A DNA stretch of 64,000 nucleotides from Alistipes finegoldii DSM 17242 (GTDB lineage: Bacteria > Bacteroidota > Bacteroidia > Bacteroidales > Rikenellaceae): contig NC_018011.1 of the NCBI RefSeq assembly GCF_000265365.1, forward strand, positions 1,488,001 through 1,552,000, read 5' to 3'. This document shows positions 42,275-52,900 of the stretch, in pieces (the first letter of the stretch is position 1; each line of letters opens with the position of its first letter). The notes under the pieces are model-generated. The model was not told the DNA's origin and did not search any database. It was given only the letters and a program-made list of their open reading frames with translations. The translations under genes were made by a program, and so were the position numbers.

Positions 42275-42685
42275 TTATCGGGGCATCGGGAAGGAGAGCG
42301 TCCGTGCGTCGAGGAACGCATCGGGGAACGGACTCCAGTTCCACGCCTGACCGTTCGAAAGGTTGAAGTGCGACCCAAGGCGCAGCGAGTTGTTGTCGAT
42401 CACGGTCACGCGCGAAGGCAGGTTCTCCTTCTGAATCACCACCACCGAAGTCATCGAGACGGCCGGCTTGACCTTCATCGGCGCAGCGGTCCGGAAGTCG
42501 GTTTTCCACGGCGACATGTGGGCCAGCGAGTCGGGAACGGACATCTCGACCCGAAGCGAATCGGGAAGCCTGAAACTGCCGGTACGGGTCGAATCGGGCC
42601 GCACGAGCCGGAACCGACCCGGCTCCTGCGCCGAAAGCGAAAACGCCGCGAACAAGGCGACGGCGATCATAAACATCCTTTTCAT
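42275..42685 (-). CDS. Small exported protein of unknown function
   Basis: 136 residues. There is a clear signal peptide (MKRMFMIAVALFAAFSLSAQ), then a periplasmic domain with two imperfect internal repeats (GRFRLVRPDSTRTG and GSFRLPDSLRVEM). A conserved-looking C-terminal part follows (NNSLRLGSHFNLSNGQAWNWSPFPDAFLDARTLSFPMPR region, residues about 98-136). I do not recognise the family. It lies 31 bp downstream of recO and could be part of the prmA-recO transcript. Confidence 0.65.
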   Translation of the reverse strand: MKRMFMIAVALFAAFSLSAQEPGRFRLVRPDSTRTGSFRLPDSLRVEMSVPDSLAHMSPWKTDFRTAAPMKVKPAVSMTSVVVIQKENLPSRVTVIDNNSLRLGSHFNLSNGQAWNWSPFPDAFLDARTLSFPMPR

Positions 42686-42716
42686 AACTTTCCTTCTATT
42701 TTCTGTTGCACTTTTC

Positions 42717-43445
42717 CTAAAAAACCTCCCGCAGAATCCGGACCGACTGCACGGCGCTGATGGCGTCGAGGTGGTACCCGAAATAGACCAGCACGGCGTT
42801 GAGAAACTCGACCCGCTGGCCGCGGTTGAGACCGATCTCCGAGAGACAGCGCACGTCGCACTCCAGAAAATCGCGCAACATGCAGGCGCACTCCCTGTTC
42901 ATATAGCTAACGTGCGCGGGCCGGGTTTTCGTATAAAGCCCCTCACGGATATCGAACCAGTCGCCGGAGGCGTATTCGTTGCCGGGACAAAACCCCAGAA
43001 ACCGGCTCAGGTTGGCGAGAAACCACAAATGGAAATTGGCCACGCCCTCGTCCATCGAGTCGAGCGCCCCGACGCAGTTCCACACGAAGTCGAAAAGCGC
43101 TTCGTTGGGTTCGTCGTACTCCCTGACGAGGCGGTACAAAACCTCTGCCATGAAGAGCGCCATGGTCGATTTGCGCACGTCGAAAGGCAGACTCTGCAAG
43201 ACGAATCCGCCCCGCACCTCCTTGAAGCGGTGCATCTGCTGCCGCGGCGATTCCAGCCCCTCGAATTCGACGGGAAACATCGGCTGGAACAGCGCCAGCT
43301 TCGAACCGCGTCCATTGCGGCTGCGCACGCCCTGCACCATGTAACTGCGGCGGCCGCCGGCGTCGGTCAGGAGGTAGACGACCATCGATGAATCGCCGTA
43401 TTTGAGCGTATGGAGAACTACCCCGCGCCCCTTGTACGTCTTCAA
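42717..43445 (-). CDS. recO: DNA repair protein RecO
   Basis: RecO loads RecA onto SSB-coated single-stranded DNA in the RecFOR pathway. 242 residues: N-terminal OB fold (KTYKGRGVVLHTLKYGDSSMVVYLLTDAGGR, about 2-32) and a helical C-terminal domain. The zinc-finger cysteines of some RecO proteins are not in a standard cluster here; single Cys residues remain (FCPGNE, CACMLRDFLECDVRCL). It starts 1 bp after the prmA stop. Confidence 0.92.
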   Translation of the reverse strand: MKTYKGRGVVLHTLKYGDSSMVVYLLTDAGGRRSYMVQGVRSRNGRGSKLALFQPMFPVEFEGLESPRQQMHRFKEVRGGFVLQSLPFDVRKSTMALFMAEVLYRLVREYDEPNEALFDFVWNCVGALDSMDEGVANFHLWFLANLSRFLGFCPGNEYASGDWFDIREGLYTKTRPAHVSYMNRECACMLRDFLECDVRCLSEIGLNRGQRVEFLNAVLVYFGYHLDAISAVQSVRILREVF

Positions 43446-43446
43446 C

Positions 43447-44274
43447 CTACTCCTTGCGTACGTGTACCGTCACCCAGCCCTCCTTCACCGCCGTAGCAAC
43501 GGGCCTGAGTCCCAGTTTTTCGGCGCAGGCCGTGATCGCCGGAACGTCGGGTTCCAGAAATCCGCTCATCACCAGATCGCCTCCGGCGTCGAGCGCGGCG
43601 GCATAGACCGGCATGTCGGCCAAGAGGATGTTGCGGTTGATGTTGGCCAGAATGAAACCGTAATGCCGTCCGGCGATGCGGCGCACGTCGCCCAGCATCG
43701 GCGTAATGCGATCCGCGACACCGTTGGCGGCGATGTTCTCGCGGCAGTTGGCGTCTGCCCAGTCGTCGATATCGACCGCATCGACGTGCTCCGCGCCGCA
43801 TTTGGCGGCGACGATCGACAGCACGCCCGTGCCGCTGCCCATGTCGAGTCCCCGGCGACCCGCGACGCCCAGATCGAGCACGGCGCGCGAAACGAGCCAC
43901 GTAGTGGCGTGGTGTCCGGTCCCGAACGACATCTTGGGCATGACGACCACCTCCATGACCCCTTCGGGGGCGGGATCGTGGAACGGCGCACGGATCAGCA
44001 GGCGGCCTTCGACATCGACGGCCGGGAAATTGCTCTCCCATACGGCGTTCCAGTTCTGGGTCTCGATGGCGATATAGCGTCCCTGCACGCCGTAGCGGGC
44101 GAGCAGGGCATCGACCCCGGCTTTGCAGTCGGCCAGCCGCTCCTGCGGAATGTAGGCTTTGAGCGTCCCGTCTTCGGTTTCGAAGCTCTCGAAGGGATAG
44201 TCGGCCAGCTCGGCGGTGAGTATTTCGGCCTGCTCATCCTCCGAAAAGGCAATATTCAACGCTATATAGTTCAT
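43447..44274 (-). CDS. prmA: Ribosomal protein L11 methyltransferase PrmA
   Basis: PrmA methylates lysines and the N-terminus of ribosomal protein L11. 275 residues. A short N-terminal substrate domain precedes the SAM domain: MSFGTGHHATTWL (about 133-145), GLDMGSGTGVLSIVAAKCGA (about 158-177), AVDIDDWA and FILANINRNILL, the NPPY-like catalytic loop. First gene of a leftward operon with recO. Confidence 0.93.
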   Translation of the reverse strand: MNYIALNIAFSEDEQAEILTAELADYPFESFETEDGTLKAYIPQERLADCKAGVDALLARYGVQGRYIAIETQNWNAVWESNFPAVDVEGRLLIRAPFHDPAPEGVMEVVVMPKMSFGTGHHATTWLVSRAVLDLGVAGRRGLDMGSGTGVLSIVAAKCGAEHVDAVDIDDWADANCRENIAANGVADRITPMLGDVRRIAGRHYGFILANINRNILLADMPVYAAALDAGGDLVMSGFLEPDVPAITACAEKLGLRPVATAVKEGWVTVHVRKE

Positions 44275-44305
44275 ATTATGTAAAATTTATATATCTTAGC
44301 CCGGA

Positions 44306-44313
44306 CAAAGTTA
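44306..44313 (-). promoter_or_regulatory. -7 element of prmA-recO
   Basis: The minus strand reads TAACTTTG, an exact TAnnTTTG match, 32 bp before the prmA ATG. It overlaps the region divergent to xerD. Confidence 0.5.
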
Positions 44314-44343
44314 GCGATAATCTCGGAATATAGCAGGCAAAGG

Positions 44344-45240
44344 ATGGCAGAAAATACGAAAAAGTGGGAAGAGACGGGACGTCGTTACCGGACCTATATC
44401 AAACTCGAAAAACGTCTCTCGCAAAACACCGTGGAATCGTACATGCGCGACCTGCGCCAGTTCGCGCACTTCATCCTCCGCCAGTACGACGTCGCTCCCC
44501 GCAAGGTCGAGGGAACGATGATCGAGCGCTACATGGCATGGCTCTACGACCGCGGACGCGAAAAGACCTCGCAGGCCCGCTGCCTGTGCGGCATCCGCAG
44601 TTTCTTCAACTTCCTGCTGGTAAACGATCAGATCGAGACTTCGCCCGCCGAGTTCGTCGATACGCCCAAATTCGGACGCCCGCTGCCCGACATCCTCACC
44701 ACCGACGAGATCGACAGCATCATCGCCACGGTCGACATGCGCTCGACCAAAGGGCTGCGCGACAGCGCCATGCTCGAAGTGCTCTACTCGTGCGGCCTGC
44801 GCGTCTCCGAGCTGACCTCGCTGCGGCTTTCGGACCTCTTTTTCGGCGAAGGATACATCCGCGTCATCGGCAAAGGCAACAAACAGCGGCTGGTGCCGAT
44901 CAGCAACACGGCGCGGGACAAGATACAGCGGTATCTCGAAGAGCGGCGCAGCGCACGTTCGGGCGAGGAGACGGTGTTCCTCAACAACCGCGGCGGACAG
45001 CTCACGCGCGTGATGGTCTTCACGATCCTCAAGCGGGCCGTCGAGCGCGCGGGCATCGACAAGCACATCAGCCCCCATACTTTCCGCCACTCGTTCGCCA
45101 CGCACCTGCTCGAAGGGGGCGCAAGCATACGTCAGGTGCAGGAGATGCTGGGACACGAGAGCATCCTCACCACCGAAATCTACACCCACCTCGACAGCGA
45201 CCACCTGCGCCGCACGCTCGAAGAGCACCTGCCGATATAA
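44344..45240 (+). CDS. xerD: XerD-type tyrosine recombinase (dif resolution)
   Basis: 298 residues, the standard XerC/XerD size. Core-binding domain at about 15-100. Catalytic residues R153 (GLRVSEL), K177 (GKGNKQR), H245 and R248 (HTFRHSFATHLLEGGASI), H271 and Y280 (TTEIYTHL). With no arm domain it differs from the 403-residue invertase. It resolves chromosome dimers at dif. Bacteroidota often have one or two Xer proteins and other sites can be borrowed by mobile DNA. Confidence 0.92.
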   Translation: MAENTKKWEETGRRYRTYIKLEKRLSQNTVESYMRDLRQFAHFILRQYDVAPRKVEGTMIERYMAWLYDRGREKTSQARCLCGIRSFFNFLLVNDQIETSPAEFVDTPKFGRPLPDILTTDEIDSIIATVDMRSTKGLRDSAMLEVLYSCGLRVSELTSLRLSDLFFGEGYIRVIGKGNKQRLVPISNTARDKIQRYLEERRSARSGEETVFLNNRGGQLTRVMVFTILKRAVERAGIDKHISPHTFRHSFATHLLEGGASIRQVQEMLGHESILTTEIYTHLDSDHLRRTLEEHLPI

Positions 45241-45361
45241 GCCGTCGGGAGTCAGGAGGAAAAGGCGGGTGCAGCCCTCCCGGACAGGATAAACCGCATA
45301 CGCAGGCGCAAACTGAACCGCCGTTCGCACGGAAAAAACCACACTCGCCCATAGAAAACAG

Positions 45362-45396
45362 CGAAGCCGGGGATCGAACCCCGGCTTCGTCGTTTT
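45362..45396. terminator. Bidirectional terminator between xerD and the SusCD locus
   Basis: Perfect 11-bp stem CGAAGCCGGGG/CCCCGGCTTCG with a 6-nt loop, U-rich on both strands (TCGTTTT to the right; CTGTTTT to the left on the minus strand). It lies between convergent xerD and the last gene of the SusC/SusD operon. Confidence 0.85.
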
Positions 45397-45409
45397 ACGG
45401 CGCAGAGCG

Positions 45410-46756
45410 TCATTCGCCCTGCACGCAGTCATAAACAAGAATATTGGCCCGGCGGTTGCCCGACGATCCGTCGCGGCACGCCACGCCCAGATAGAGTTTG
45501 CCGTCACGCACCTTCAGACTCTCGCCCTCGGCATAGCCCGTGGTCGTAAGTCCCGCGGCGGCAAGTCCCGCCTTGTCGGCGACGGCCGCCACTTCGGTAC
45601 GCGGCACGACGATCTTGCCGCTGTAGTTGAAGACCGTGACATAGGCTTTCGATTCGAACGAATCGGCGCCCGTCTCGACGGCGTTGCCTTCGTAGAAGTA
45701 GACGTAGTTGCCCGCCACTTCGTGTCCCTGATGCGAATAGGAGTAGACGTCGTTCTCCTTGTCCGACCCGGCGGGTACCGAAAAACCGCCCAGCACGCGG
45801 CAGTCGTTCAGGTCGCGGGCCTCGATCTCGCGGGTCACGGGTTCGCTGCCCGCCGAACCGACCGTCACCGTCGCCGTCATCTTCTTGAGCGGCAGGGCCA
45901 ATGCTTCATCGAGGTCGAAAATCCAGAAGTAGCGCACGCCCGACCTGCGCGAACCGATGAGCAGGCGGCGCGCCCCGAAGTCGATCGAGACCTGCTGGTC
46001 GTACTGTCCGTCCTTGTTGAGGAAAAAGGTCTCTCCCGCATAGCCGGCGTCGGAGGTCGCGCCCGGAACGAATTCGACCCGCGACACGGACCAGTTGTCG
46101 CCGTATTCGCCGCTTTTGTCCACCGAGGCGTTGCTGTTGAGCCAGATGTAGGTCTTGCCGTCGGAAGCCTCCTCGGCGACGATCTGCGTGCCGTGGCCGA
46201 AGTATTTGAGGATCATGTAGTCGGTCTGCGCGTTCAGCCCCGGACCCGCGGCGCGGCAGATGTTGAGCGTCGCGCCGTCGGAGCCGACCTGCGAATAATA
46301 GATGCTGCCGCTTTCGGTCAGGTCGAAGCCCTGCATGATGCGCCGGGGAGCGTACAGCAGTACGTTTTTGCTGTAGATAAGCTCATCGGAGAGCGGGGCC
46401 GCGAGCGCAGCCGAAGGATCGAGCGGCGGCTCCTGCAACGTGGCGACCGTACAGCGGGCCGAGTAGCTGCGGTAGCGGGCCGTAATGACGGCCGTGCCGA
46501 AGGCGCGGAGCGTCACCAGTCCGGTTTGATCGACCGTGGCGACCGTCTGGTCGGAAGAGCTCCACTTGAGCGTGACTCCGGCATCGGCGGGACGGGTCGC
46601 GGCGACCAGTTGGAACGACTGCCCGACGGTAAGTTCCAGATCCTTCTCGTTGAGTTTGAGCGACGTGATCTGCACCGTCCTGTCATCCGAAGAGCATCCG
46701 GCGCCCGCTGCGGCCGAAACGACGGCCAGCAACAGCAGAGTGAGGTATTTTTTCAT
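45410..46756 (-). CDS. Lipoprotein with Ig-like (BIG_2) domain, PUL accessory
   Basis: About 448 residues. A lipoprotein signal (MKKYLTLLLLAVVSAAAGAGC, acylated Cys at 21) followed by one bacterial Ig-like domain (ITSLKLNEKDLELTVGQSFQLVAATRPADAG, about 30-100) and a beta-propeller-like C-terminal region. In SusCD operons such proteins sit on the cell surface and bind or present the glycan. The alternate Met at 46774 adds six residues before the signal. No catalytic motif is visible. Confidence 0.78.
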   Translation of the reverse strand: MKKYLTLLLLAVVSAAAGAGCSSDDRTVQITSLKLNEKDLELTVGQSFQLVAATRPADAGVTLKWSSSDQTVATVDQTGLVTLRAFGTAVITARYRSYSARCTVATLQEPPLDPSAALAAPLSDELIYSKNVLLYAPRRIMQGFDLTESGSIYYSQVGSDGATLNICRAAGPGLNAQTDYMILKYFGHGTQIVAEEASDGKTYIWLNSNASVDKSGEYGDNWSVSRVEFVPGATSDAGYAGETFFLNKDGQYDQQVSIDFGARRLLIGSRRSGVRYFWIFDLDEALALPLKKMTATVTVGSAGSEPVTREIEARDLNDCRVLGGFSVPAGSDKENDVYSYSHQGHEVAGNYVYFYEGNAVETGADSFESKAYVTVFNYSGKIVVPRTEVAAVADKAGLAAAGLTTTGYAEGESLKVRDGKLYLGVACRDGSSGNRRANILVYDCVQGE

Positions 46757-46773
46757 ACTGTTCGTTGTTTTCA

Positions 46774-48093
46774 TCAGTTCATGTTCTCATCGACGACCGA
46801 CACCGAGAAGGTGCCCTTCAGGCGCGTCGAACCGCCTCCGCCCGTAGTGATCGTATTGTTCGCCGTGATGCGCACGTTGGCCGAAACCCGGTAGCGTATC
46901 CAGAGCGTACCCGAATTGATCGTAAGATCGACGGGGAAGTCGTACGAGAAATAGCCCGTATTCTCGCCTTCGAAAAGCGGACTGTCGTAGGCGCGGACAT
47001 GGTAGGTCACCTCGGTATTGTTGAAGGTTCCGCTCTTCGCGCCGCCGGCCTGCCGCCAAGTCTGCCCGTCGGCCGAGTACTCGATCAGGAAGAACCCCGC
47101 CGAAGAACCCGAACCGCCGATGCTGCCCGTACAGTTGATCTTCGTGCCGGAGACGAGGTATTTCACCGGAATCTTCTGCAGCCAGTAATCGCCGGTATAA
47201 AGCCCCTTGAGATAGGCGTGCCCGTCGTTGTAGCCCCAGCTGTTGACCGCCGAAGCCGTCTTGGCATCGGCTTCGACGACCGTGATGTAGGCGCGGCCGT
47301 CCTCCGAAACCAGACTGTGCGACGCGGTTACCCAGTCGGGCTGCCGGGCTTTCAGGGCATTGACGTCCTCGGTACTGCCCTTGACGGGACAGAACTCCCA
47401 CGTCACGGGAAGCCCCTCGATCGGCATTTCGCTCATGGCGTACACCTTGGCGCGGGCCGTACCGATCTGCACGCCGTCCACCGACACGGCGAAGGCCGCA
47501 TAGCCCGGCACGGTCGGCGTTCCCGCAATGTCGAGCGCCACCGTAGCGCCGCCATTGACAAGCGACACCGAGGCGCCGGCCACCGAAAGGCCCTGCGAAT
47601 CGCCGCTCAGGGTGCAGCTCACGTCGATCGTCTCGTCGCCGTAGGCATTGGCGTAGGTGAAGCAGAGCCGCGATTTCGAAGGCTCCTGCTCGATGAGGTT
47701 GCCTTCGACATAGGGCGCGCCGTAAACGACGGCGCCGTCGGCCTGCGTGACCGTGATCGGATATTGCCTGCCTCCGCTTTCGAGGTAGATGGTCGCGGTG
47801 CGCTCGGCAGAACGGTTGTGCGTGGCCGAAACGGCGATCCACTCGAACGCGCCGCTGCCGACGCCTTCGGAGGGAGAGGTCGAAAGCCATCCGGCGTCTT
47901 CGGGAATCACGGTTCGCCAGCTGCCGTTGCAGCGGAGCGTGATCTGCTTGGACGAGGCCAGACAGCTGGCGAAGCGGATCGAATCCGTCTCGCGGACCAG
48001 ATAGCTGTCATCGTCGTCGCTGCACGCCGTCGTCAGCGCCGCGCACCCGGCGGCCAGCAGCAAAAACTGATATATTCGTTTCATGATTTTCAT
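46774..48093 (-). CDS. BACON-domain lipoprotein, PUL accessory
   Basis: 439 residues. A lipoprotein signal (LLLAAGCAALTTACSDDDD, acylated Cys about 24). A BACON-like domain lies at about 30-120 (SWRTVIPEDAGWLSTSPSEGVGSG then RTATIYLESGGRQYPITVTQADG). A second region follows with beta-sandwich character (VKYLVSGTKINCTGSIGGSGSS, about 300-325). Surface glycan-binding proteins in this position are common after SusD. The ligand is unknown. Confidence 0.82.
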   Translation of the reverse strand: MKIMKRIYQFLLLAAGCAALTTACSDDDDSYLVRETDSIRFASCLASSKQITLRCNGSWRTVIPEDAGWLSTSPSEGVGSGAFEWIAVSATHNRSAERTATIYLESGGRQYPITVTQADGAVVYGAPYVEGNLIEQEPSKSRLCFTYANAYGDETIDVSCTLSGDSQGLSVAGASVSLVNGGATVALDIAGTPTVPGYAAFAVSVDGVQIGTARAKVYAMSEMPIEGLPVTWEFCPVKGSTEDVNALKARQPDWVTASHSLVSEDGRAYITVVEADAKTASAVNSWGYNDGHAYLKGLYTGDYWLQKIPVKYLVSGTKINCTGSIGGSGSSAGFFLIEYSADGQTWRQAGGAKSGTFNNTEVTYHVRAYDSPLFEGENTGYFSYDFPVDLTINSGTLWIRYRVSANVRITANNTITTGGGGSTRLKGTFSVSVVDENMN

Positions 48094-48112
48094 TTTTCAG
48101 GTTCGCAATCGT

Positions 48113-49909
48113 TTATTTCTTCCAGCCCGGATTCTGGCCCAGCGCGGGATTGTCGTTGAGGGCCGTGGTCGGGATCGGCCGCACGTACTTCTTATCGTCC
48201 CACTTGCGGTTCATGCGGATGTAGCACTCGATATAGCCGCTGTCGCCGTCGGTAAGCGCATAGTCGCCGCCCAGCACCCGGTAGGTCACGCCCGGCTCCG
48301 TCACCGGGGGATTTTCGCGCACGAAGCAGACGTCGCCCGAACCGTCGCCGTCCATGTCGTAGACCTTGCCCAGCTCGCCCACATAGACGCCATACCACGG
48401 GCGTTCCAGCAGCCGCCCCATACCCCAGCGCATGTCGTCGTCCCAACGGCAGTTTTCGAGCAGCAGCTCGATGCCGCGTTCGCGGCGGATCTCCAAGATG
48501 GCCATGTCGGTCGTGGTGTTGAGAAAGTATTCGGCCATGTAGGGATCGTAGGCCGAAGGCATCGCGCCGTCCACCCCGGCGCGTTCGCGCAGGAGTTTGA
48601 TCGTGGCGTTCCAGACCGTCTCGCTGAATTCGCCCAGTTCGGCCTTGGCCTCGGCGTAGTTGAGCAGCACCTCGGCATAGCGCAGGATCGGGATGCTGGT
48701 GGCGCAGGGAGCCGTATTGCTGTCCATCGAGGTGTCGTCGATGACCCACTTGATGGGCTGGTAGCCCGTCACGCAGTAGCCGAAATCGGGGGCGTAGGGC
48801 GTATTGACGTTGTTGTTCCTGCGCGTATAGCCCGGATAGCGGATGCTCTGCATCAGGCGGTAGTCGCGGTTTTCGAACTCGTCGGCAAAGAGGGTTTTCT
48901 CATACCCCGCCTTGTCGGTGAAACGGCTGCCGTCCCGGTTGAGGTAGGTATTGACGAACTGGCGCGTGAGCGAGTAACTGCCGTACTGCATATTCACGAA
49001 ATAGGTATTGAGGATATGCGTGGCGTTGAGCGAAGCGTCGTAGGCGCGCGCCCAGATGACCTCGCCGGAGGCGACGCTCTCGCTGGTGAACAGACTCCGG
49101 TATTGCGTGGCGACCTTGGCCGGATCGGAAACCAGCGCATATTTGCCCTCGCCCATCAGCGTTTCGCAGGCGTCGGCGCAGGCCCGGAGGTACATCTCCG
49201 ACTCGTCGGCCGTCCACGGCTTGCCGGTCGAGGGATCGTTCGCGTGGTATTTGCGGAAAGTGCCTTCGTAGAGACAGCAGCGGGCCTTGAAGGCCAGCGC
49301 CACGTTGCGGGTGATGCGCACCGAATTGACTTCGAGCTTGGCGTTGGTGATGCAGTGCGTCGAGGCGAAATCGAGGTCTTCGAGCACCTTGCGGATGACG
49401 TATTCCCGCGAATCGCGCGGCTTGTAGAGCGCCTCGCGGTCGTTGGCGTCGATCTCCCTGTCATACCACGGCACGGCCCCGAAGGTCTTGACCTTGTTCA
49501 TGTAGAAATAGGCGCGCCAAAAGCGTGCGACGCCTTCGTAATGGTCGAGAATCGCCTCGCCGGCCGCAGCCCGGCGGAAGTTGCCGAGGAAGTAGTTGAT
49601 GTTGCGCAGGTCCTCCCAGCTGCCCGTGGACCAGCCCGACTGGTCGTCGGCGTCGAAGTTGTCGGTGAGGTACTGCCACTCGCCGCGCCAAGCCATGTAG
49701 TCGGCGCGGGCGTCGCCCGTGGCCACGGAAATGGCGGTCGGGATCATGGTTTGCAGAAATCCGTTGGCATAGGCCTCCAGATCGCTCTCGTTGCGGAAAT
49801 AGGAGGGAGCGTTGATCTTATTGGGGTCTCCGGCGGTCAGGAAATCCTCGCAGGAGACAAGCCCCGCGGCGACCGACAGAATCAGAAACAGCTTTTTCAT
49901 CGTTTGCAT
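48113..49909 (-). CDS. SusD/RagB-family outer-membrane lipoprotein
   Basis: 598 residues. A lipoprotein signal (MKKLFLILSVAAGLVSCEDF, acylated Cys) and the SusD fold with tetratricopeptide-like helices: LEAYANGFLQTMI, VARFWRAYFYMNKVKTFGAVPW (about 131-152), and the C-terminal ILRYAEVLLNYAEAKAELG and ERGIELLLENCRWDDDMRWG. SusD forms the lid over its SusC partner and captures glycan. The start may be 49909 or the Met three codons later. It begins 10 bp below the susC stop. Confidence 0.93.
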   Translation of the reverse strand: MQTMKKLFLILSVAAGLVSCEDFLTAGDPNKINAPSYFRNESDLEAYANGFLQTMIPTAISVATGDARADYMAWRGEWQYLTDNFDADDQSGWSTGSWEDLRNINYFLGNFRRAAAGEAILDHYEGVARFWRAYFYMNKVKTFGAVPWYDREIDANDREALYKPRDSREYVIRKVLEDLDFASTHCITNAKLEVNSVRITRNVALAFKARCCLYEGTFRKYHANDPSTGKPWTADESEMYLRACADACETLMGEGKYALVSDPAKVATQYRSLFTSESVASGEVIWARAYDASLNATHILNTYFVNMQYGSYSLTRQFVNTYLNRDGSRFTDKAGYEKTLFADEFENRDYRLMQSIRYPGYTRRNNNVNTPYAPDFGYCVTGYQPIKWVIDDTSMDSNTAPCATSIPILRYAEVLLNYAEAKAELGEFSETVWNATIKLLRERAGVDGAMPSAYDPYMAEYFLNTTTDMAILEIRRERGIELLLENCRWDDDMRWGMGRLLERPWYGVYVGELGKVYDMDGDGSGDVCFVRENPPVTEPGVTYRVLGGDYALTDGDSGYIECYIRMNRKWDDKKYVRPIPTTALNDNPALGQNPGWKK

Positions 49910-49919
49910 GGTTTGAGAA

Positions 49920-52900
49920 TTAGAACGTGAGGTTGAGACCCAGCGTCACGGTGCGCAGCATCGGATAGCTGTAACCGTCGCCCTCGGTCGTACGGAAGTC
50001 GGAGTCGCCCGCGTTGATGACTTCGGGGTCGTAGTTGTCGCAGTATTTGAACATCGGCGAGGAGGTCCAGAGGTTCTCGCCCGAAACATAGACCTTCAGC
50101 CCCTTGATCCGCATCTTGCGGCAGATATGGGCCGGGAAGGTGTAATCGACGGTCAGGTTTTTCAGGCGGATGTACGACACGTCCTGCATGTAGCGGTCGT
50201 TGGGCGTGGTCAGCACGCGGTTCACCGAGCTTTCGTTGGTCTGGTAAGCCGAATAGCGGGGCCAGTAGGCCGTGTCCCAGTTGTCCAGCTCCTCACTGTA
50301 GACGTTGCTGCCCGTATGGGCCTTGAGCATGTAGCCGAACGGACGGTTGTACTGCCCCCAGAAGTAACCCGAATCGTAGCGTGGATACCAGTTCTTCTTG
50401 GCGACGCCCTGCCAGAAGGTCGAAATGCCGATGCCGTTCCAGTTCAGATTGACGTTGATGCCGTAATGGTAGCGGGCCGAGGTGTTGCCGATGACGGTCA
50501 GGTCGCCGTGGTCGGAGAGCGTCTTGGCGCCCTGATCGATCTTGCCGTCCTCGTTCAGGTCGGCGAACTTGACCTGACCGGGGCGCGTCACCTTGTCGGA
50601 GGATTGCAGGAAGGACTGCGTGGCGTGGGAGTCGATGTCGTCCTGATCGCGGAAAAGGCCCTCGACGCGGTAACCCCAGATTTCGCCCAGCTCCATGCCT
50701 TCGTAATAGTCGTCGAGGTTGCCCGTGGGGTTGATGTATTTGGTCACCCACGTACGCGAATCCCAGACCATCGCCTTGACGCCGTAGCGGAACTCCTTGC
50801 CGGCCAGTCTGAAGCTGTCGCGCCAGCCTACGGAGAGCTCCCAGCCATTGGTCTTCAGCGAGGCGTTGTTGCCCTTGGGGGCCGCCGTGCCGTACACGGC
50901 GGGCAGGCTCACGCCGACGGTGTACATATCGGTCGTATAGCGGCGGTACCAGTCGAAGCCCATCGTCAGGCGGTTCTTGAAGAGGTCCAGATCGGCGCCG
51001 ACGTCGTACGTGGTCGAGGTCTCCCACGTGAGCGAGAGCGGAATGGCGCCCGGAGCGACGGTGTAGGTTCCCAGCGCATTGCCGATGACCACGGTCGAGG
51101 ACTTGAGGGTCATGTAGTCGATATACTTGTAGGGGTCGATGTTGCCGTTGCCCATCGAACCGGCGGAAAGGCGGATCTTGAAGTTGTCGAGCCAGCCCTC
51201 GGACCACCCCATGAACTTCTCTTCGGAGAGCCGCCAGCCCACCGAAGCCGAGGGGAAGAAGCCCCACTTCGAATTCTGGGGGAATTTCGACGAGCCGTCG
51301 TAGCGGCAGCTGAACTCGGCGAGGTAGCGCCCCTTGTAGCCGTAATTGGCGCGGAAGAAGGCTCCGACGTAGCTCCAGTCGTAACCGCCGACCGTGGGGT
51401 CGCTCGTCACGCCGTCCATCAGCCCGAAACTGGGCTTCGAAGGAACGGTCAGCCCCTCGCGCTTGACGGTCAGGGTGCGGTATTTCTTCTTTTCGAGATT
51501 CCAGCCGCCCAAAAGTTTGAGCGAGTGGTCGTCGCCCAGTTTGGGGGTGTATTCCGCATAGATGTTGCTCGAAACATAGTTCATGTCGTAACGGACGTTC
51601 TGGAGCGTGCTGCCCTGACTTTCATTGACCGTGATGGTCGATTCGGGTCCGGTATAGCCGGTGTACATGTTGGTCACGCGTTCGCGCGTGTTGCGCGAAA
51701 AGAGGTAAGACAGGTCGCCGGAGACCTTGAGCACGTCTTTCACGAGGTCGATCTCGACGCCGAGCTTGTCCTTGAGCGTGAATTTATCCTCCTGCTGGTA
51801 GCTCGTCCCTTCGGCGAACCCGGCGTAACCGTTCAGCACGGCGGCATAGGTCCACGTGCCGTCGGGATTGGTAATCAGGCTGACGGGCTGGCCGGAGTGT
51901 TCGACCATGCGCGGCACGAGCTGGTTGCTGTAGTAGAGCATCGGCTGGTGGTAGTCCACGACCGTGAAGTCCATGTTGTTGTTCAGACGCAGCCACGGGC
52001 GGATGCGCACGCTGCCTTTGGCCCGCACGTTATACTGCTTGTAGCGTTCGTCGCCGACGCGGTAGATGCCGTCCTGATCGTAAAAGCGGCCCGAAACGTA
52101 ATAATCGGCGTTTTTGCCGCCGCCCGAAATGCTCAGGTTGTGCTCGTGCGAATAGTTCACGTCCTTGTAGAAGGCTTTGGTCCAGTCGGTATTGCCGAAA
52201 TATTCGTATTTGCCGTTGTCGTTGATGCGCACGCTTTCGAGCGAGGGATCCGTACTGCGGCGGGCGAGTTCCCGGTACCACGAATCGGAATAGGGCACGA
52301 TGTTGTTGATCGTCGAATTGAGCTCCTTCGAACCGTTGTAGTAGCCGTTCCATGCGTTGATATAACCCGTCGTCCACTCGTAACCGTCGGTCACGAGGTT
52401 GGGCTTGACGGTGCGCGAGTGGATTGAGAAACTGCCGCTGTAGGTGACGTTCACCTCGCCTTCGGAAGCCGACTTGGTAGTCACGAGAATCACGCCGAAA
52501 GCGCCGCGGGCGCCGTAAATGGCGGCCGACGATGCGTCCTTGAGCACCGATACGCTGGCGATGTCCTGCGGATTGACCGTTTCGAGGTCGCCCTCGACAC
52601 CGTCGATCAGCACCAGCGCTCCGCCGCCCGAACCGATCGAGCCGGTACCGCGAATGTCGATGGTCGCCGCGCGCGAAGGCTTGCCGTCGCGCATCGAGAT
52701 ATTGAGGTTGGGGATGGCGCCCTGCAGCGAACGCGAGACGCTCGGATTGGAGCGTTCGGCGAACTGCCTGCTGTCCACCTGATCCACGGCGCCGATCAGG
52801 TCGCGGCGCTTGACCGAACCGTAGCCCACGACGACCACCTCTTCGAGGATCTGCTTGTTCTCGCGCAGCGTCACGTCGAGCGTACTCCGGGCGCCGACCT

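Noticed and set aside
45362..45396. T-arm-like hairpin GGGGTTCGATCCCC on the minus strand
   Set aside because: Resembles a tRNA T-loop, but no acceptor, D-arm or anticodon arm surrounds it. It is a terminator between convergent genes.
48083..49930. 615-codon open frame opposite susD
   Set aside because: Shadow frame; composition reflects the reversed codons of susD, with no domain or signal.
50127..52427. 766-codon open frame on the plus strand opposite susC
   Set aside because: Antisense shadow of a GC-rich gene. The minus-strand SusC has clear domains and this frame has none.
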